This document shows positions 9,166 through 19,850 of a stretch of DNA of 64,000 nucleotides, one piece after another. How positions within the stretch are numbered: position 1 is the first letter of the stretch; each line of letters opens with the position of its first letter. The notes under the pieces were generated by a model. That model was not told the DNA's origin, searched no databases, and saw only the letters and a list, made by a program, of their open reading frames with translations. Made by a program: the position numbers and the translations under genes. This DNA comes from Oceanobacillus profundus (GTDB lineage: Bacteria; Bacillota; Bacilli; Bacillales; Amphibacillaceae), in NCBI RefSeq assembly GCF_003515705.1, contig NZ_QWEH01000001.1:372001-436000 (forward strand), read 5' to 3'.

Positions 9166-10341
9166 TTGGAAAATTTTACGTATCAGAATCCGACGAAATT
9201 AATTTTCGGTAAAGGGCAGCTGGAGAAGCTCGCTGATGAAATAAGACCGTATGGCAATCGTGTTTTAGTTGTCTATGGTGGGGGAAGCATTAAACAGAAT
9301 GGCATTTATGATGATGTGAAGAGAGAGCTCGATAGGCTTGGAGCAGATGTGTTTGAATTGCCTGGCGTAGAGCCTAATCCACGTATTTCAACTGTCCGTA
9401 AAGGCGTAGCCATCTGTAAAGAGCAGCAAATTGATTTCCTGCTTGCAGTTGGTGGCGGAAGTACTATTGATTGTACGAAGGCAATTGCTGTCGGTGCAAA
9501 AACAGATGTGGATATGTGGGATATTGTGACAAAGAAAGAGCGTGCAACCGGAGCGTTACCATTTGGAACTGTTCTAACTTTGGCTGCAACAGGCTCAGAA
9601 ATGAATAGTGGATCGGTAATCACAAACTGGGAGAAAAATGAGAAGCATGGCTGGGGAACGCCGTATACGTATCCTGCATTTTCTATTTTAGATCCAGCAC
9701 ATACATTCACAGTACCACGCGCCCAGACAGTATACGGTATTGTCGATATTATGTCCCATGTGCTTGAGCATTATTTCCACGAAACGCCAAACACAATGGT
9801 GCAAGATCGTTTTTGTGAATCGATATTACTAACTGTAATGGAAACTGCACCGAAATTGCTTGATGACCCTGAGAATTATGATCACCGGGCAACAATCATG
9901 CTTAGTGGTACGTTAGCATTAAATAATATGCTGAACATGGGTTATCGTGGAGATTGGGCGACCCATAACTTAGAGCATGCCGTATCAGCAGTGCATGATA
10001 TTCCACATGGCGGAGGATTAGCAATTCTTTTTCCGAATTGGATGAAGCATGTTTTGGATGAAAATAATGCACCACGCTTCAAGCAATTAGCAGTTCGTGT
10101 ATTTGGTGTAAGTACGACAGGTAAATCAGATCAGGAAATTGCCTATGAAGGAATTGATAAACTCCGAGTGTTTTGGAATTCTATTGGAGCTCCAGCGACA
10201 TTAGCCGACTATGCTATCGATGAAAGCACGGTTGAATTAATGGGTGAAAAAACGGTTAGTGCTAGCCCGGAATATGGTAACTTCAAGCGGTTAAACAAAC
10301 AGGATTCGATTGCAATTTTCACAGCGAGCTTAACCGAATAA
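9166..10341 (+). CDS. Iron-containing alcohol dehydrogenase (butanol dehydrogenase-like)
   Basis: A 391-aa NAD(P)-dependent group III alcohol dehydrogenase, close to the BdhA/YugJ type. The nucleotide-binding [16 protein letters not shown] motif and [14 protein letters not shown] are present. Metal ligands are supplied by D and H residues in [17 protein letters not shown] and [22 protein letters not shown]. It reduces aldehydes to alcohols or the reverse. The start is TTG at 9166: GGAGGAA (9153-9159) is correctly spaced for it, whereas the in-frame TTG at 9151 overlaps that site. Likely cotranscribed with ridA. Confidence 0.9.
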   Translation: MENFTYQNPTKLIFGKGQLEKLADEIRPYGNRVLVVYGGGSIKQNGIYDDVKRELDRLGADVFELPGVEPNPRISTVRKGVAICKEQQIDFLLAVGGGSTIDCTKAIAVGAKTDVDMWDIVTKKERATGALPFGTVLTLAATGSEMNSGSVITNWEKNEKHGWGTPYTYPAFSILDPAHTFTVPRAQTVYGIVDIMSHVLEHYFHETPNTMVQDRFCESILLTVMETAPKLLDDPENYDHRATIMLSGTLALNNMLNMGYRGDWATHNLEHAVSAVHDIPHGGGLAILFPNWMKHVLDENNAPRFKQLAVRVFGVSTTGKSDQEIAYEGIDKLRVFWNSIGAPATLADYAIDESTVELMGEKTVSASPEYGNFKRLNKQDSIAIFTASLTE

Positions 10342-10383
10342 TTTCGACTATTTCCCAGGAAATATTTTGTCAAATAAAGTAGA

Positions 10384-10425
10384 AAAAGAACTGGCATATC
10401 ATTGATAGATAGCCAGTTCTTTTTT
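10384..10425. terminator. Bidirectional terminator between convergent genes
   Basis: A 12-bp stem AAAAGAACTGGC / GCCAGTTCTTTT (10384-10395 / 10412-10423), U-rich on both strands. It overlaps the last codons of the DUF1450 gene. Confidence 0.85.
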
Positions 10426-10644
10426 TATTTCCTCACGTATTTTTTCCAAACATTCTTCCGGAGTCTTACCGAAAACGCGTTTGTTGTTTACAAGTGCATA
10501 CGGTCGTACTCGACATAATCCGCAAAATGATAAACATTCATTCATTAGCACGGCTACTTCCGGAAATTCTGCTTCGATAATTTCTTCTATATTTAAAGTA
10601 GTGATTGCATTACCGTCACAAACTTCAACAACGACTATACCCAT
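10399..10644 (-). CDS. DUF1450 family protein (YuzB-like)
   Basis: Short protein (81 aa from the ATG) of the DUF1450/YuzB family with no established function. It has the family-like CDGN and NECLSFCGLCRVRPYALVNN segment with three clustered cysteines, suggesting a metal or Fe-S site or a disulfide; that is inference. An in-frame GTG three codons earlier (10653) lies nearer AAGGAAAG, so the true N-terminus could be three residues longer. Convergent with the alcohol dehydrogenase and overlapping its terminator. Confidence 0.82.
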   Translation of the reverse strand: MGIVVVEVCDGNAITTLNIEEIIEAEFPEVAVLMNECLSFCGLCRVRPYALVNNKRVFGKTPEECLEKIREEIKKELAIYQ

Positions 10645-10766
10645 TGCTATCACTTTCTTTCCTTAATAATTAAGACTTAGTTAGTTTTAGCATATTTGGG
10701 TCTAGAAATCAATCATTCTGTTTCGGTCTAGCCACGTAAGCAAAACATCCACCCGCTTTAAGCCTG

Positions 10767-11975
10767 CTATCTTGATGAAAAGGAATGAGCTTGCTTTGGT
10801 GAATTCTCGCTTTTATACCAAGCTACAAGCATAATTACACCACTAGCAATAAGCAATAAACTTGTGATAAGGAATACAGAAGAGAATCCCCAAGTAGCAG
10901 CAATTATACCGCCAAGTGCTGGGCCGATAATATTTCCCAGGAAGCGCAGGCTTGTGTTATAGCCAAGCACTTCACCTTGCATTGATAACGGTGCTTCCTG
11001 ACGAATATATGCAATCCGTAGTGGAACAATACCGCCAATTGAAACACCAAGTAGGAATCTCAGTACGACGAGCTGCCAAATGTTCGTTACAAATGCTCCA
11101 GGGAAATAGACAATACCGGCCATAAATAAGAGGATGATTAATATCTTTATATAACCAATACGGTCTCCAATCTTGCCCCATCTTCGAGACATGAGAAGAT
11201 TCCCTAACCCGGCTGCTGAAAAAGCTAGCCCGGCAAAGAATGCAATATTAACGGGGCCGTGAATTTCAGCTACAAATAAAGAAAGTATTGGCTGAATGCT
11301 AAAATGTGCAATCTGTACCAATGTTGAGAGCAACATCACGACAAGTAATACTGGTCTACTCAGAATATGCTGCAATACTTCTTTACTGCTATACGATTTA
11401 AAATCATTTTTATCATTAGATATATTGATTTGCAGCTCCTTGATTCCAAACATGACAAGGAATCCTGAAATGAATATTGTAATGGAAACCCATTTAAATG
11501 TGCTTGAATACCCAAATATATCTGCTAATGCACCACCGAGCATTGGTCCCATTAGCGCTCCAGTTATGCTCCCGGTTTGCAGCGTCCCGAGTACTTTCCC
11601 TGCGACTTCTTTCGGTGTTTGTACAGATATAAATGCTTGTGACATTGGGATAAATCCGGTTACGATTCCCATAAACAATCGCAATAAAAAAAGCTGCCAT
11701 ACTGATGTGGCAAACCCCATTAAAAATACAGATAGTCCAATCCCAAATGCAGAGATAATTAAAATATTCTTTCTGCCATATTTATCTCCTATTCTTCCCC
11801 ATATTGGAGAAAAGATAAATGCAGCAATGAATGTTACTGCAAACGTTAACCCCGACCAGGTTTGTACATAGGAGTCGGAGAAATTCCCCATTGAATTAAT
11901 ATATAAGGAGATAAATGGAATTACCATTGTCATACTACCACTAACAAAAAAATTGGCGAACCACATAATAGCCAA
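10767..11975 (-). CDS. MFS multidrug-type exporter
   Basis: A 12-span major facilitator protein of the drug:H+ antiporter class (about 400 aa). The first half contains the motif-A loop GRIGDKYGRKNILI and the second half RRWGKIGDRIGYIKILII. The motif-C-like GALMGPMLGGALADIFG segment, typical of DHA1 exporters, follows helix four. The start is uncertain: TTG at 11975 has no ribosome site. The frame stays open upstream, encoding KVFGIIDTDQAAKRN, and an AAGAAGG site lies before ATC/ATA codons but no ATG, GTG or TTG. No regulator is adjacent. Confidence 0.85.
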   Translation of the reverse strand: MAIMWFANFFVSGSMTMVIPFISLYINSMGNFSDSYVQTWSGLTFAVTFIAAFIFSPIWGRIGDKYGRKNILIISAFGIGLSVFLMGFATSVWQLFLLRLFMGIVTGFIPMSQAFISVQTPKEVAGKVLGTLQTGSITGALMGPMLGGALADIFGYSSTFKWVSITIFISGFLVMFGIKELQINISNDKNDFKSYSSKEVLQHILSRPVLLVVMLLSTLVQIAHFSIQPILSLFVAEIHGPVNIAFFAGLAFSAAGLGNLLMSRRWGKIGDRIGYIKILIILLFMAGIVYFPGAFVTNIWQLVVLRFLLGVSIGGIVPLRIAYIRQEAPLSMQGEVLGYNTSLRFLGNIIGPALGGIIAATWGFSSVFLITSLLLIASGVIMLVAWYKSENSPKQAHSFSSR

Positions 11976-12116
11976 ATTACGTTTAGCCGCTTGGTCAGTA
12001 TCTATGATTCCAAAAACCTTCTTTCTTTCAATTTATTTCGGTACTCTAAATATACACCAATACGAAATAAATTGAAAGTTATCTGCTCATCATACGGAAT
12101 TGATTCGTGAAAAAGA

Positions 12117-12145
12117 TGTTCAAAATTATATCCAAGCGTTATAAT
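12117..12145 (+). promoter_or_regulatory. Probable promoter for the DUF1002 gene and its leader
   Basis: A perfect -10 box TATAAT (12140-12145) with a weak -35 TGTTCA (12117-12122) at 17 bp. Transcription should begin near 12152, giving a leader of about 155 nt that contains the hairpins described at 12163-12228. Confidence 0.55.
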
Positions 12146-12162
12146 AGATAAAAGTAAAACTA

Positions 12163-12228
12163 CATTCATTAGGGGCTTTCCCCGCTGAATGTTAGTCCTT
12201 CAAGAGTATGGCTTTAAAACGCTTGAAG
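12163..12228 (+). ncRNA. Structured 5' leader of the DUF1002 gene (unclassified)
   Basis: Two consecutive stem-loops lie within the predicted leader. The first has an outer stem CATTCA/TGAATG (12163-12168 / 12186-12191) and an inner GGGG/CCCC (12172-12175 / 12180-12183). The second pairs CTTCAAG with CTTGAAG (12198-12204 / 12222-12228). No U-run terminator follows directly. I could not match it to a known riboswitch consensus. A cis-acting RNA is inferred from position only. Confidence 0.45.
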
Positions 12229-12308
12229 AGAAACAGCAATTAATGCTATTACGTTAATTCGGAGGTTAAACTTGATTTTTTAGTGAGAATAAAAAGGAGA
12301 CATATAAC

Positions 12309-13196
12309 ATGAAATTTAATGGAAAGATTATTCGATTGTCACTGTTGGTTCTAACGTTATTTATCGCGTTTGCTATGCCGGTATCAGCGGCGTCCAATAC
12401 GATACTAATTTATGGAGAGAAGTTAAATGATTCACAGCGAGCCCAAGTTCGAGAAGCGTTAAATATTGAAGATACGGATACATTTGAAGCACACGACGTC
12501 AGTGGACAGGATTATGCAAATTTTATTAATGGAAATCCAAATGCCAATATGTACTCTTCAGCAAGAATTCTTCTGGAAAATGAAGGAGAAGGGATAACAG
12601 TTAATATTGTTACTCCGGAAAATATAACACAAGTTACAGCATCGATGTATGAAAATGCGTTACTTACTGCTGGTGCAGAAAATGCAACAGTGGACGTTGT
12701 ATCACCAATCAAAGTTAGTGGACATTCAGCATTAACGGGTATTTATAAGGCATACGACGTAGAAGGCGAAGAACTAGACAAAGAACGGATGGAATTAGCC
12801 AATGAAGAGCTGAATGTAGCTACAGATCTTGCTGAAAATGAAGATATTACGCAAGATGAAGTAAGTACATTGCTTACCGAAATTAAACAGATGATTGCGG
12901 AGCAAAATCCGGCAACAAAAGAAGATGTAGAACGAATTGTCAGCGAGCAATTGGATAAATTAGAGATTCGTTTAAGTGATGAAGATCGGCAAATGCTTGT
13001 AAATCTTTTTGATAAAATGCGAGATCTAAACATTGATTTTGGAGCAGTGAAAAATCAGCTCGAGGATATTGCTAATTCAATTGCAGATAAAGCAGATGAA
13101 TTAGGTCTTGATGCAAGTTTCTGGGAAAAGGTTGCTAATTTCTTCAGCGAGCTATTTAAATCAATTGGCGATTTCCTAGGCGGTTTATTTAATTAA
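12309..13196 (+). CDS. DUF1002 secreted protein (YpuA-like)
   Basis: A 295-aa exported protein with a Sec signal peptide ending near VSAA-S (residue 27). Most of the mature chain is the DUF1002/YpuA domain, with SARILLENEGEGITVNIVTP and AGAENATVDVVSPIKVSGHSALTG as typical segments. The C-terminal 120 residues are acidic and predicted to be helical. Function is unknown; the B. subtilis homologue is usually linked to the cell envelope. The ATG follows AAAAAGGAG. A structured leader precedes it and a strong terminator follows, so it is monocistronic. Confidence 0.87.
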   Translation: MKFNGKIIRLSLLVLTLFIAFAMPVSAASNTILIYGEKLNDSQRAQVREALNIEDTDTFEAHDVSGQDYANFINGNPNANMYSSARILLENEGEGITVNIVTPENITQVTASMYENALLTAGAENATVDVVSPIKVSGHSALTGIYKAYDVEGEELDKERMELANEELNVATDLAENEDITQDEVSTLLTEIKQMIAEQNPATKEDVERIVSEQLDKLEIRLSDEDRQMLVNLFDKMRDLNIDFGAVKNQLEDIANSIADKADELGLDASFWEKVANFFSELFKSIGDFLGGLFN

Positions 13197-13218
13197 AGTA
13201 GATACGTTTTAATAGAGA

Positions 13219-13259
13219 AGAGAAGTAGTCTTGTGGAAAAGAAGCTACTTCTCTTTTTT
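13219..13259 (+). terminator. Terminator after the DUF1002 gene
   Basis: A 10-bp stem AGAGAAGTAG (13219-13228) / CTACTTCTCT (13245-13254) is followed by TTTTTG. Confidence 0.88.
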
Positions 13260-13448
13260 GTGTCTAATTTCCTGTTTTGTAATAGGGAAAAATGATAAAT
13301 TGAGTCTTTTGTATCAAAAATATTACGCAATGTAACAAAAATATGAAAATAGTAATCCTTGTAATAGACTCTTAAACGTCTTGTAACTGTATTTGCAGTT
13401 TGCCTGTGGTACGATAATCATTGTCAGAAATTCAAGGAGGTACATCAG

Positions 13449-14252
13449 ATGAAAAAACTAGTAGCAGCACTCGCTGCAGGTATTTTTATTGCTGGCGCGG
13501 CTACAACAACAGTTTCAGCTGAAGAACACGAAGTACAAAAGGGAGAAAGTCTCTGGGAGATTGCAGATAAATACGATACAACCGTTGAGGATTTAACTGA
13601 AATAAATGATTTAAAATCTACTGTCATTCACCCAAAGCAATTACTGTTTATTAACAACATGTATTCAGTAAAGCAAGGGGATACATTGATCAGTATTGGA
13701 AAAGAATATGACATAACAGTAGATGAATTGAAGGAATGGAATGATCTTAAAAACGATATCATTGTTATCGGACAAGATCTAAAAATAAATGGTGTAAATG
13801 TTAGTCAAGAAGATTCAGAGCCAGCTGAGATTGAAGAAGCGCCAAAACAAGAAAATGAAACGGAAAAACAAGCTGATGAAAAGAAAGCTTCCGTTAAAAC
13901 AGAGAAAGTAGAAGAGAGTTCAGAAGAGAGTTCAGAAGACAGTTCAGAACAGAGCCCTGAAGGGGAAACAATCACTGTAACGGCAACTGCCTATACAGCT
14001 AAATGTGATGGCTGTTCTGGAGTAACATCTACAGGGGTAGATTTAAACGCTAATCCCAATGCAAAAGTAATTGCTGTAGACCCGAATGTAATACCTTTAG
14101 GTTCAGAGGTCTACGTTGAAGGTTATGGTTACGCAACAGCAGCGGATGTTGGTGGTGCGATTAAAGGTAATAAAATCGACCTTCATGTCCCAACGAAAGA
14201 AGAAGCAGTAAATTGGGGCGCTCAGCAAGTTAACGTAACGGTTATTAAATAA
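13449..14252 (+). CDS. Secreted LysM-3D domain cell-wall protein (YocH-like)
   Basis: Likely secreted peptidoglycan-binding muralytic enzyme of the YocH type, 267 aa. Signal peptide about 1-24, ending VSA. Two LysM repeats follow (HEVQKGESLWEIADKYDTT and YSVKQGDTLISIGKEYDIT). Next is an acidic Ser/Glu-rich linker (about 115-175) built partly of 12-bp DNA repeats. A C-terminal 3D domain holds the conserved aspartates in VIAVDPNVIPLGSEVYVEG, TAADVGGAIKGNKIDLHV. The start follows AAGGAGGT. In B. subtilis yocH is controlled by WalRK; a TGTAAC half-site at 13331 is present but its partner is degenerate. A terminator follows. Confidence 0.9.
   Translation: MKKLVAALAAGIFIAGAATTTVSAEEHEVQKGESLWEIADKYDTTVEDLTEINDLKSTVIHPKQLLFINNMYSVKQGDTLISIGKEYDITVDELKEWNDLKNDIIVIGQDLKINGVNVSQEDSEPAEIEEAPKQENETEKQADEKKASVKTEKVEESSEESSEDSSEQSPEGETITVTATAYTAKCDGCSGVTSTGVDLNANPNAKVIAVDPNVIPLGSEVYVEGYGYATAADVGGAIKGNKIDLHVPTKEEAVNWGAQQVNVTVIK
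13911..13946 (+). repeat. Three tandem 12-bp units inside the LysM-3D linker
   Basis: GAAGAGAGTTCA occurs twice and GAAGACAGTTCA once in phase, followed by a degenerate fourth unit. They encode the EESSEESSEDSSEQS-like acidic linker between the LysM and 3D domains and could expand or contract by slippage without breaking the frame. Confidence 0.75.
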
Positions 14253-14274
14253 TTTTTTAGCCCGAAGCATTAAC

Positions 14275-14314
14275 AAAAAGGAAAGCACTGTTATAATGTG
14301 CTTTCCTTTTTTTG
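14275..14314 (+). terminator. Terminator after the LysM-3D gene
   Basis: A 14-bp stem ending AAGGAAAGCAC / GTGCTTTCCTT (14275-14288 / 14298-14311) runs into a T-tract. Confidence 0.88.
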
Positions 14315-14391
14315 CGGCTAAAAAAACATGGAATTTCTCTATCTGCATATGTCTTCCAATATAATAAAATCTTGCACCCGCTTATAAACAA

Positions 14392-14523
14392 TTATAATTG
14401 TATCTCTGTGGAGTGATTCGATTCTTCAATGACTTCATTTGGCTTATTGTTTAATTCTGTATACCCAACTATTCCAATCGTAAGAATAATAATAACGAAT
14501 AATCCCAATAATATCCTTCTCAT
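14392..14523 (-). CDS. Small single-span membrane protein, 43 aa
   Basis: A short gene with good local support. TCCTCC on the plus strand (14531-14536) is a GGAGGA ribosome site seven bases before the ATG at 14523. The 43-codon frame gives MRRILLGLFVIIILTIGIVG, one hydrophobic span with a basic N-terminus, then a polar acidic tail ending STEIQL. An overlapping ATG four bases upstream opens only a 28-codon hydrophilic frame and is less likely. No homologue or function is recognised. It is convergent with the LysM-3D gene and divergent from kbl. Confidence 0.65.
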   Translation of the reverse strand: MRRILLGLFVIIILTIGIVGYTELNNKPNEVIEESNHSTEIQL

Positions 14524-14657
14524 GCATGCTTCCTCCAAGATGTAAAATGTCTATAAACTAGTATAGTAGAAATAGAGTAAAACTACTATAGGAAAATACA
14601 GTAAACTTAAAAATTATTAACGAAATTTTTTAATCAAATTGTATATACACAAATTAA

Positions 14658-14672
14658 ATGTAAGCGTTTTAT
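14658..14672 (+). promoter_or_regulatory. Possible cre (CcpA) site upstream of kbl
   Basis: ATGTAAGCGTTTTAT matches the left half and CG centre of the cre consensus WTGNAANCGNWWNCA but fails at the last two positions. It lies about 50 bp before the kbl start. Confidence 0.35.
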
Positions 14673-14723
14673 GTTAAACTTAAATATGGAAGTATTTCTG
14701 TGTTTAAGGAGGAGTTTTACCGT

Positions 14724-15914
14724 ATGACTAGTAAGACATTAGACAATTTTTTAAATGGTAGTATTTTAGATTTAAAACAACGTGGGCTATTCAATGAAAT
14801 TGATACAGTAGAGGGAGCGAATGGTCCAGTTATACGGATTCAGGGAAAAGAGTTAATTAACCTTTCATCTAATAATTATCTTGGACTTGCAACAGATGAA
14901 CGTTTGAAACAAGCAGCAAGTGAAGCAATAGATTCGTATGGTGTTGGGTCAGGAGCAGTACGTACAATTAATGGTACTTCTGATCTCCATATTGCGTTAG
15001 AGGAGAGAATTGCAGCCTTTAAAGGAACGGAGGCGGCAATTTCCTATCAATCTGGCTTCAATTGTAATATGGCTGCGATATCAGCGGTTATGGATAAAAA
15101 TGATGCGATTTTGTCAGACTCTCTCAATCATGCGTCAATCATTGATGGCTGTAGGCTTTCAAAAGCAAAGATAATTCGATTTGAGCATTCGGATATGGAT
15201 GATTTACGTCGGAAGGCTGAGGAAGCAAGATCAACTGGCAATTTTAATAAAATAATGGTTATCACTGATGGTGTCTTCTCAATGGACGGGGATATTGCAA
15301 AGCTTCCAGAAATTGTTGAAATTGCAGAAGCATATGATTTAATTACGTATGTTGATGATGCACATGGCTCGGGAGTTACTGGAAAAGGCGCCGGTACAGT
15401 TAAACATTTTGGTTTACAGGATAGAATAGATTTTCAAATGGGAACGCTTTCGAAGGCTATTGGAGTAGTTGGTGGTTACGTAGCGGGCAAGTCCAACCTG
15501 ATTGACTGGCTGAAGGTGCGATCACGTCCATTCCTATTTTCTACAGCTGTTTCACCGGCAGATGCGATTGCTAGTACAAAGGCAATTGAATTACTTATGG
15601 AAAGCACGGAATTAAATGAAAAGCTCTGGGAAAACGGAGACTATTTAAAACAGGGCTTGAAAGCATTAGGTTTTACAATAGGTGCTAGTGAGACGCCGAT
15701 AACGCCATGCATTATTGGAGATGAGAAGGTAGCGCAGCAGTTTAGCAAGCGTTTGGTTGAAGAAGGGATTTATGCGAAATCAATTGTGTTTCCAACTGTC
15801 CCACGTGGAACGGGGCGTGTCCGTAATATGCCGACAGCTGCTCATACAAAGGAAATGCTAGATAAATCGATTGCTGTGTATGAAAAAGTAGGGAAAGAAA
15901 TGGGCTTAATTTAA
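14724..15914 (+). CDS. kbl: Glycine C-acetyltransferase (2-amino-3-ketobutyrate CoA ligase)
   Basis: PLP enzyme of the alpha-oxoamine synthase family that cleaves 2-amino-3-ketobutyrate with CoA to glycine and acetyl-CoA, the second step of threonine degradation. The 396-aa chain has [31 protein letters not shown], the [15 protein letters not shown] motif and the PLP lysine in [14 protein letters not shown] near residue 244. AAGGAGG directly precedes the ATG at 14724; a GTG eight codons upstream would lie before that site. The threonine dehydrogenase gene follows after 27 bp. Confidence 0.93.
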   Translation: MTSKTLDNFLNGSILDLKQRGLFNEIDTVEGANGPVIRIQGKELINLSSNNYLGLATDERLKQAASEAIDSYGVGSGAVRTINGTSDLHIALEERIAAFKGTEAAISYQSGFNCNMAAISAVMDKNDAILSDSLNHASIIDGCRLSKAKIIRFEHSDMDDLRRKAEEARSTGNFNKIMVITDGVFSMDGDIAKLPEIVEIAEAYDLITYVDDAHGSGVTGKGAGTVKHFGLQDRIDFQMGTLSKAIGVVGGYVAGKSNLIDWLKVRSRPFLFSTAVSPADAIASTKAIELLMESTELNEKLWENGDYLKQGLKALGFTIGASETPITPCIIGDEKVAQQFSKRLVEEGIYAKSIVFPTVPRGTGRVRNMPTAAHTKEMLDKSIAVYEKVGKEMGLI

Positions 15915-15941
15915 TTTCGATTGCATAGAGGGGTTTTGGAG

Positions 15942-16889
15942 ATGAAAAAAATTCTAGTTACGGGTGCTCTCGGACAAATTGGATCCGAACTTACAGGCAA
16001 GTTGCGGGGTATTTATGGAACCGATCAAGTTATTGGGACCGATATACGGAAGATTGATGGGATTGAAGAACAAGGGCCATTTGAAGTGATGGATGTTACA
16101 GATATAGAACAAGTCTTGCATGTTGTTAAAAAGCATGAAGTAGATACGGTTATGCATCTTGCAGCACTTTTATCAGCAAAAGCGGAGGCATTTCCGAAGG
16201 TTGCTTGGGATATAAATATGGGTGGTTTGCTCAATACATTAGAGGTTGCAAAGGAATTCCATTTGCAAATTTTTACACCAAGCTCAATTGGTGCATTTGG
16301 TCCAACGACACCAAGGGATAATACGCCGCAAAATACATTACAACGTCCAACCACGATGTATGGCATCAATAAGGTTGCTGGTGAGCTTTTATGTGATTAT
16401 TATTACCAGCGCTATGGGGTGGATACAAGGGGTGTTCGTTTTCCAGGCTTAATTTCGTATGTTGCTCCCCCAGGTGGTGGAACAACAGATTATGCAGTTG
16501 AAATCTATTATGAAGCGGTGAAACACAACGCATATGAATCGTATATTGCTGCAGACACCTATATGGACATGATGTATATGCCAGATGCATTAAATGCGAT
16601 TGTTCACTTAATGGAAGCAAATCCGGAAAAGTTAATTCATCGCAATGCCTTTAATATTTCGGCAATGTCTGCACAACCAGAAGATTTTGCCAAATCGATT
16701 CAAAAACAGCTGCCAGATTTTAAGCTTTCATATAAAGTAGATCCGGTTAGACAACAAATCGCTGATAGCTGGCCGAATTCAATCAGTTCTCAAGCAGCAA
16801 TGGAGGAATGGGGATTTAAGGCTGAATATGATCTCGATCGTATGACGGTTGATATGCTTGATAAAATTAGAAAGAAAGTAGCAGTTTAA
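15942..16889 (+). CDS. tdh: L-threonine 3-dehydrogenase, SDR/epimerase type
   Basis: NAD-dependent dehydrogenase of the extended SDR family that oxidises L-threonine to 2-amino-3-ketobutyrate, the substrate of Kbl. It is the epimerase-like form, not the zinc-dependent MDR form. Rossmann motif VTGALGQIG at residues 5-13 and catalytic YGINK near residue 138. Mature length is 315 aa. TTTGGAG places the start at the ATG at 15942 rather than the upstream TTG. The kbl-tdh pair is a complete threonine-to-glycine pathway. Generic NDP-sugar epimerase is excluded mainly by context and the SSIGAFGPTTPRDNTP segment. Confidence 0.9.
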   Translation: MKKILVTGALGQIGSELTGKLRGIYGTDQVIGTDIRKIDGIEEQGPFEVMDVTDIEQVLHVVKKHEVDTVMHLAALLSAKAEAFPKVAWDINMGGLLNTLEVAKEFHLQIFTPSSIGAFGPTTPRDNTPQNTLQRPTTMYGINKVAGELLCDYYYQRYGVDTRGVRFPGLISYVAPPGGGTTDYAVEIYYEAVKHNAYESYIAADTYMDMMYMPDALNAIVHLMEANPEKLIHRNAFNISAMSAQPEDFAKSIQKQLPDFKLSYKVDPVRQQIADSWPNSISSQAAMEEWGFKAEYDLDRMTVDMLDKIRKKVAV

Positions 16890-16927
16890 TAAAATAGGGG
16901 ATGCATTCGGCATTCGTGAAAAAATAA

Positions 16928-16956
16928 GTGAAGGTGCCTAATAAAGGCGCCTTCAC
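16928..16956. terminator. Bidirectional terminator between tdh and ABC-F gene
   Basis: An 11-bp stem GTGAAGGTGCC / GGCGCCTTCAC with one G-T wobble, followed on the plus strand by TTCGTGTTTTT. Confidence 0.75.
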
Positions 16957-16965
16957 TTCGTGTTT

Positions 16966-19074
<2,109 letters not shown>

Positions 19075-19695
19075 ATGGGTGAAAGGATCATTTATTTCCT
19101 TTTTACCGATACAGGCAGTTATTTATCGAAAGCAATAAATTACTACACGAAAAAGTCATTAAATCATGTCTCTATCGGTTTTGATCCGCAATTAAACGAA
19201 CTGTACAGCTTTGGAAGAAAGCAGCCGAGAAATCCATTTATCGGTGGATTTATTAGGGAAGATATTCAAAGTGAATTTTTAAAGCGTTCAACCTGTGAGC
19301 TATACAGTTTTACAGTTACGGAAGAAGAATATGAAGGTATCGTTCATAATATAAAAGAAATTGAAGCAAAAAAACAGCTTTATAAATATAATTTTATTGG
19401 TTTATTCGGTGTAATGATGGAAATAGAGATTAATCGAAAATATGCCCTATTTTGCTCCGAGTTTGTTGCAACAGTACTGCGAGATATGAAGAGGTTTCAA
19501 TTTGGCAAACCGATTAGCTTTATTACACCCGCAGATATTCGTAGTTACCCAGGGATGCAGCTGATATATAAGGGAATTCTTGGAGATTATCAGAAGCAGA
19601 AACCACTTGAAGAAAGAATACAAGACCAAGCCATACCAAAGCAATCATTTATTTTTCTATTATCTTCTCGATTTAAACGCTTGGGTTTAAAATAA
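19075..19695 (+). CDS. Permuted papain-like (YiiX/YebB-type) hypothetical protein
   Basis: A 206-aa protein without signal peptide. Two family-like signatures suggest a circularly permuted NlpC/P60 papain-like fold: an early histidine in KKSLNHVSIGFD (about residue 30) and a later cysteine in YALFCSEFVATVLRD (about residue 128). In YiiX-type proteins the order His-then-Cys is expected. If active it would be a cysteine hydrolase or acyltransferase on lipids or peptides; substrate unknown. The start follows GGGGGGAAGGGC. Monocistronic, with a terminator directly downstream. Assignment is from motif pattern only. Confidence 0.65.
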   Translation: MGERIIYFLFTDTGSYLSKAINYYTKKSLNHVSIGFDPQLNELYSFGRKQPRNPFIGGFIREDIQSEFLKRSTCELYSFTVTEEEYEGIVHNIKEIEAKKQLYKYNFIGLFGVMMEIEINRKYALFCSEFVATVLRDMKRFQFGKPISFITPADIRSYPGMQLIYKGILGDYQKQKPLEERIQDQAIPKQSFIFLLSSRFKRLGLK

Positions 19696-19696
19696 G

Positions 19697-19733
19697 CAAA
19701 AGAACCATCTACATTGTAAATGGTTCTTTTTTT
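19697..19733 (+). terminator. Terminator after the papain-like gene
   Basis: A 10-bp stem AAAGAACCAT / ATGGTTCTTT (19698-19707 / 19720-19729) followed by TTTT. Confidence 0.85.
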
Positions 19734-19762
19734 ATGGTCAGGAAGCTTTAAATATGGAATGC

Positions 19763-19812
19763 TATGGATACTTAGCTATCAATACAGCCACGTCCATGCA
19801 GCGCTAAAGCTC
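19763..19812 (+). repeat. Remnant (about 50 bp) of the 370-bp interspersed repeat
   Basis: The stretch containing ACTTAGCT, CAGCCACGTCCA and AGCGCTAAAGCT matches the left end of the copies at 23711 and 48837. Homology stops abruptly after AGCGCTAAAGCTC. It lies just beyond the 3' end of ypmS, where B. subtilis has ypmT. Confidence 0.65.
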
Positions 19813-19850
19813 AAACCGATGATAAAAAGGAATGCCGTGTTCCCGGCCGG

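Noticed and set aside
10727-10760. Another remnant of the 370-bp repeat near the DUF1450 gene
   Set aside because: Only TGTTTCGG and GCCACGT match, in the wrong relative order; likely chance.
11296-11871. 191-codon plus-strand frame inside the MFS gene
   Set aside because: Antisense shadow; cysteine-rich and without a start signal, while the minus-strand protein has clear MFS motifs.
13331-13347. WalR binding site upstream of the LysM-3D gene
   Set aside because: TGTAAC-N5-TATGAA has only one good half-site; the YocH analogy is suggestive but the site is too weak to call.
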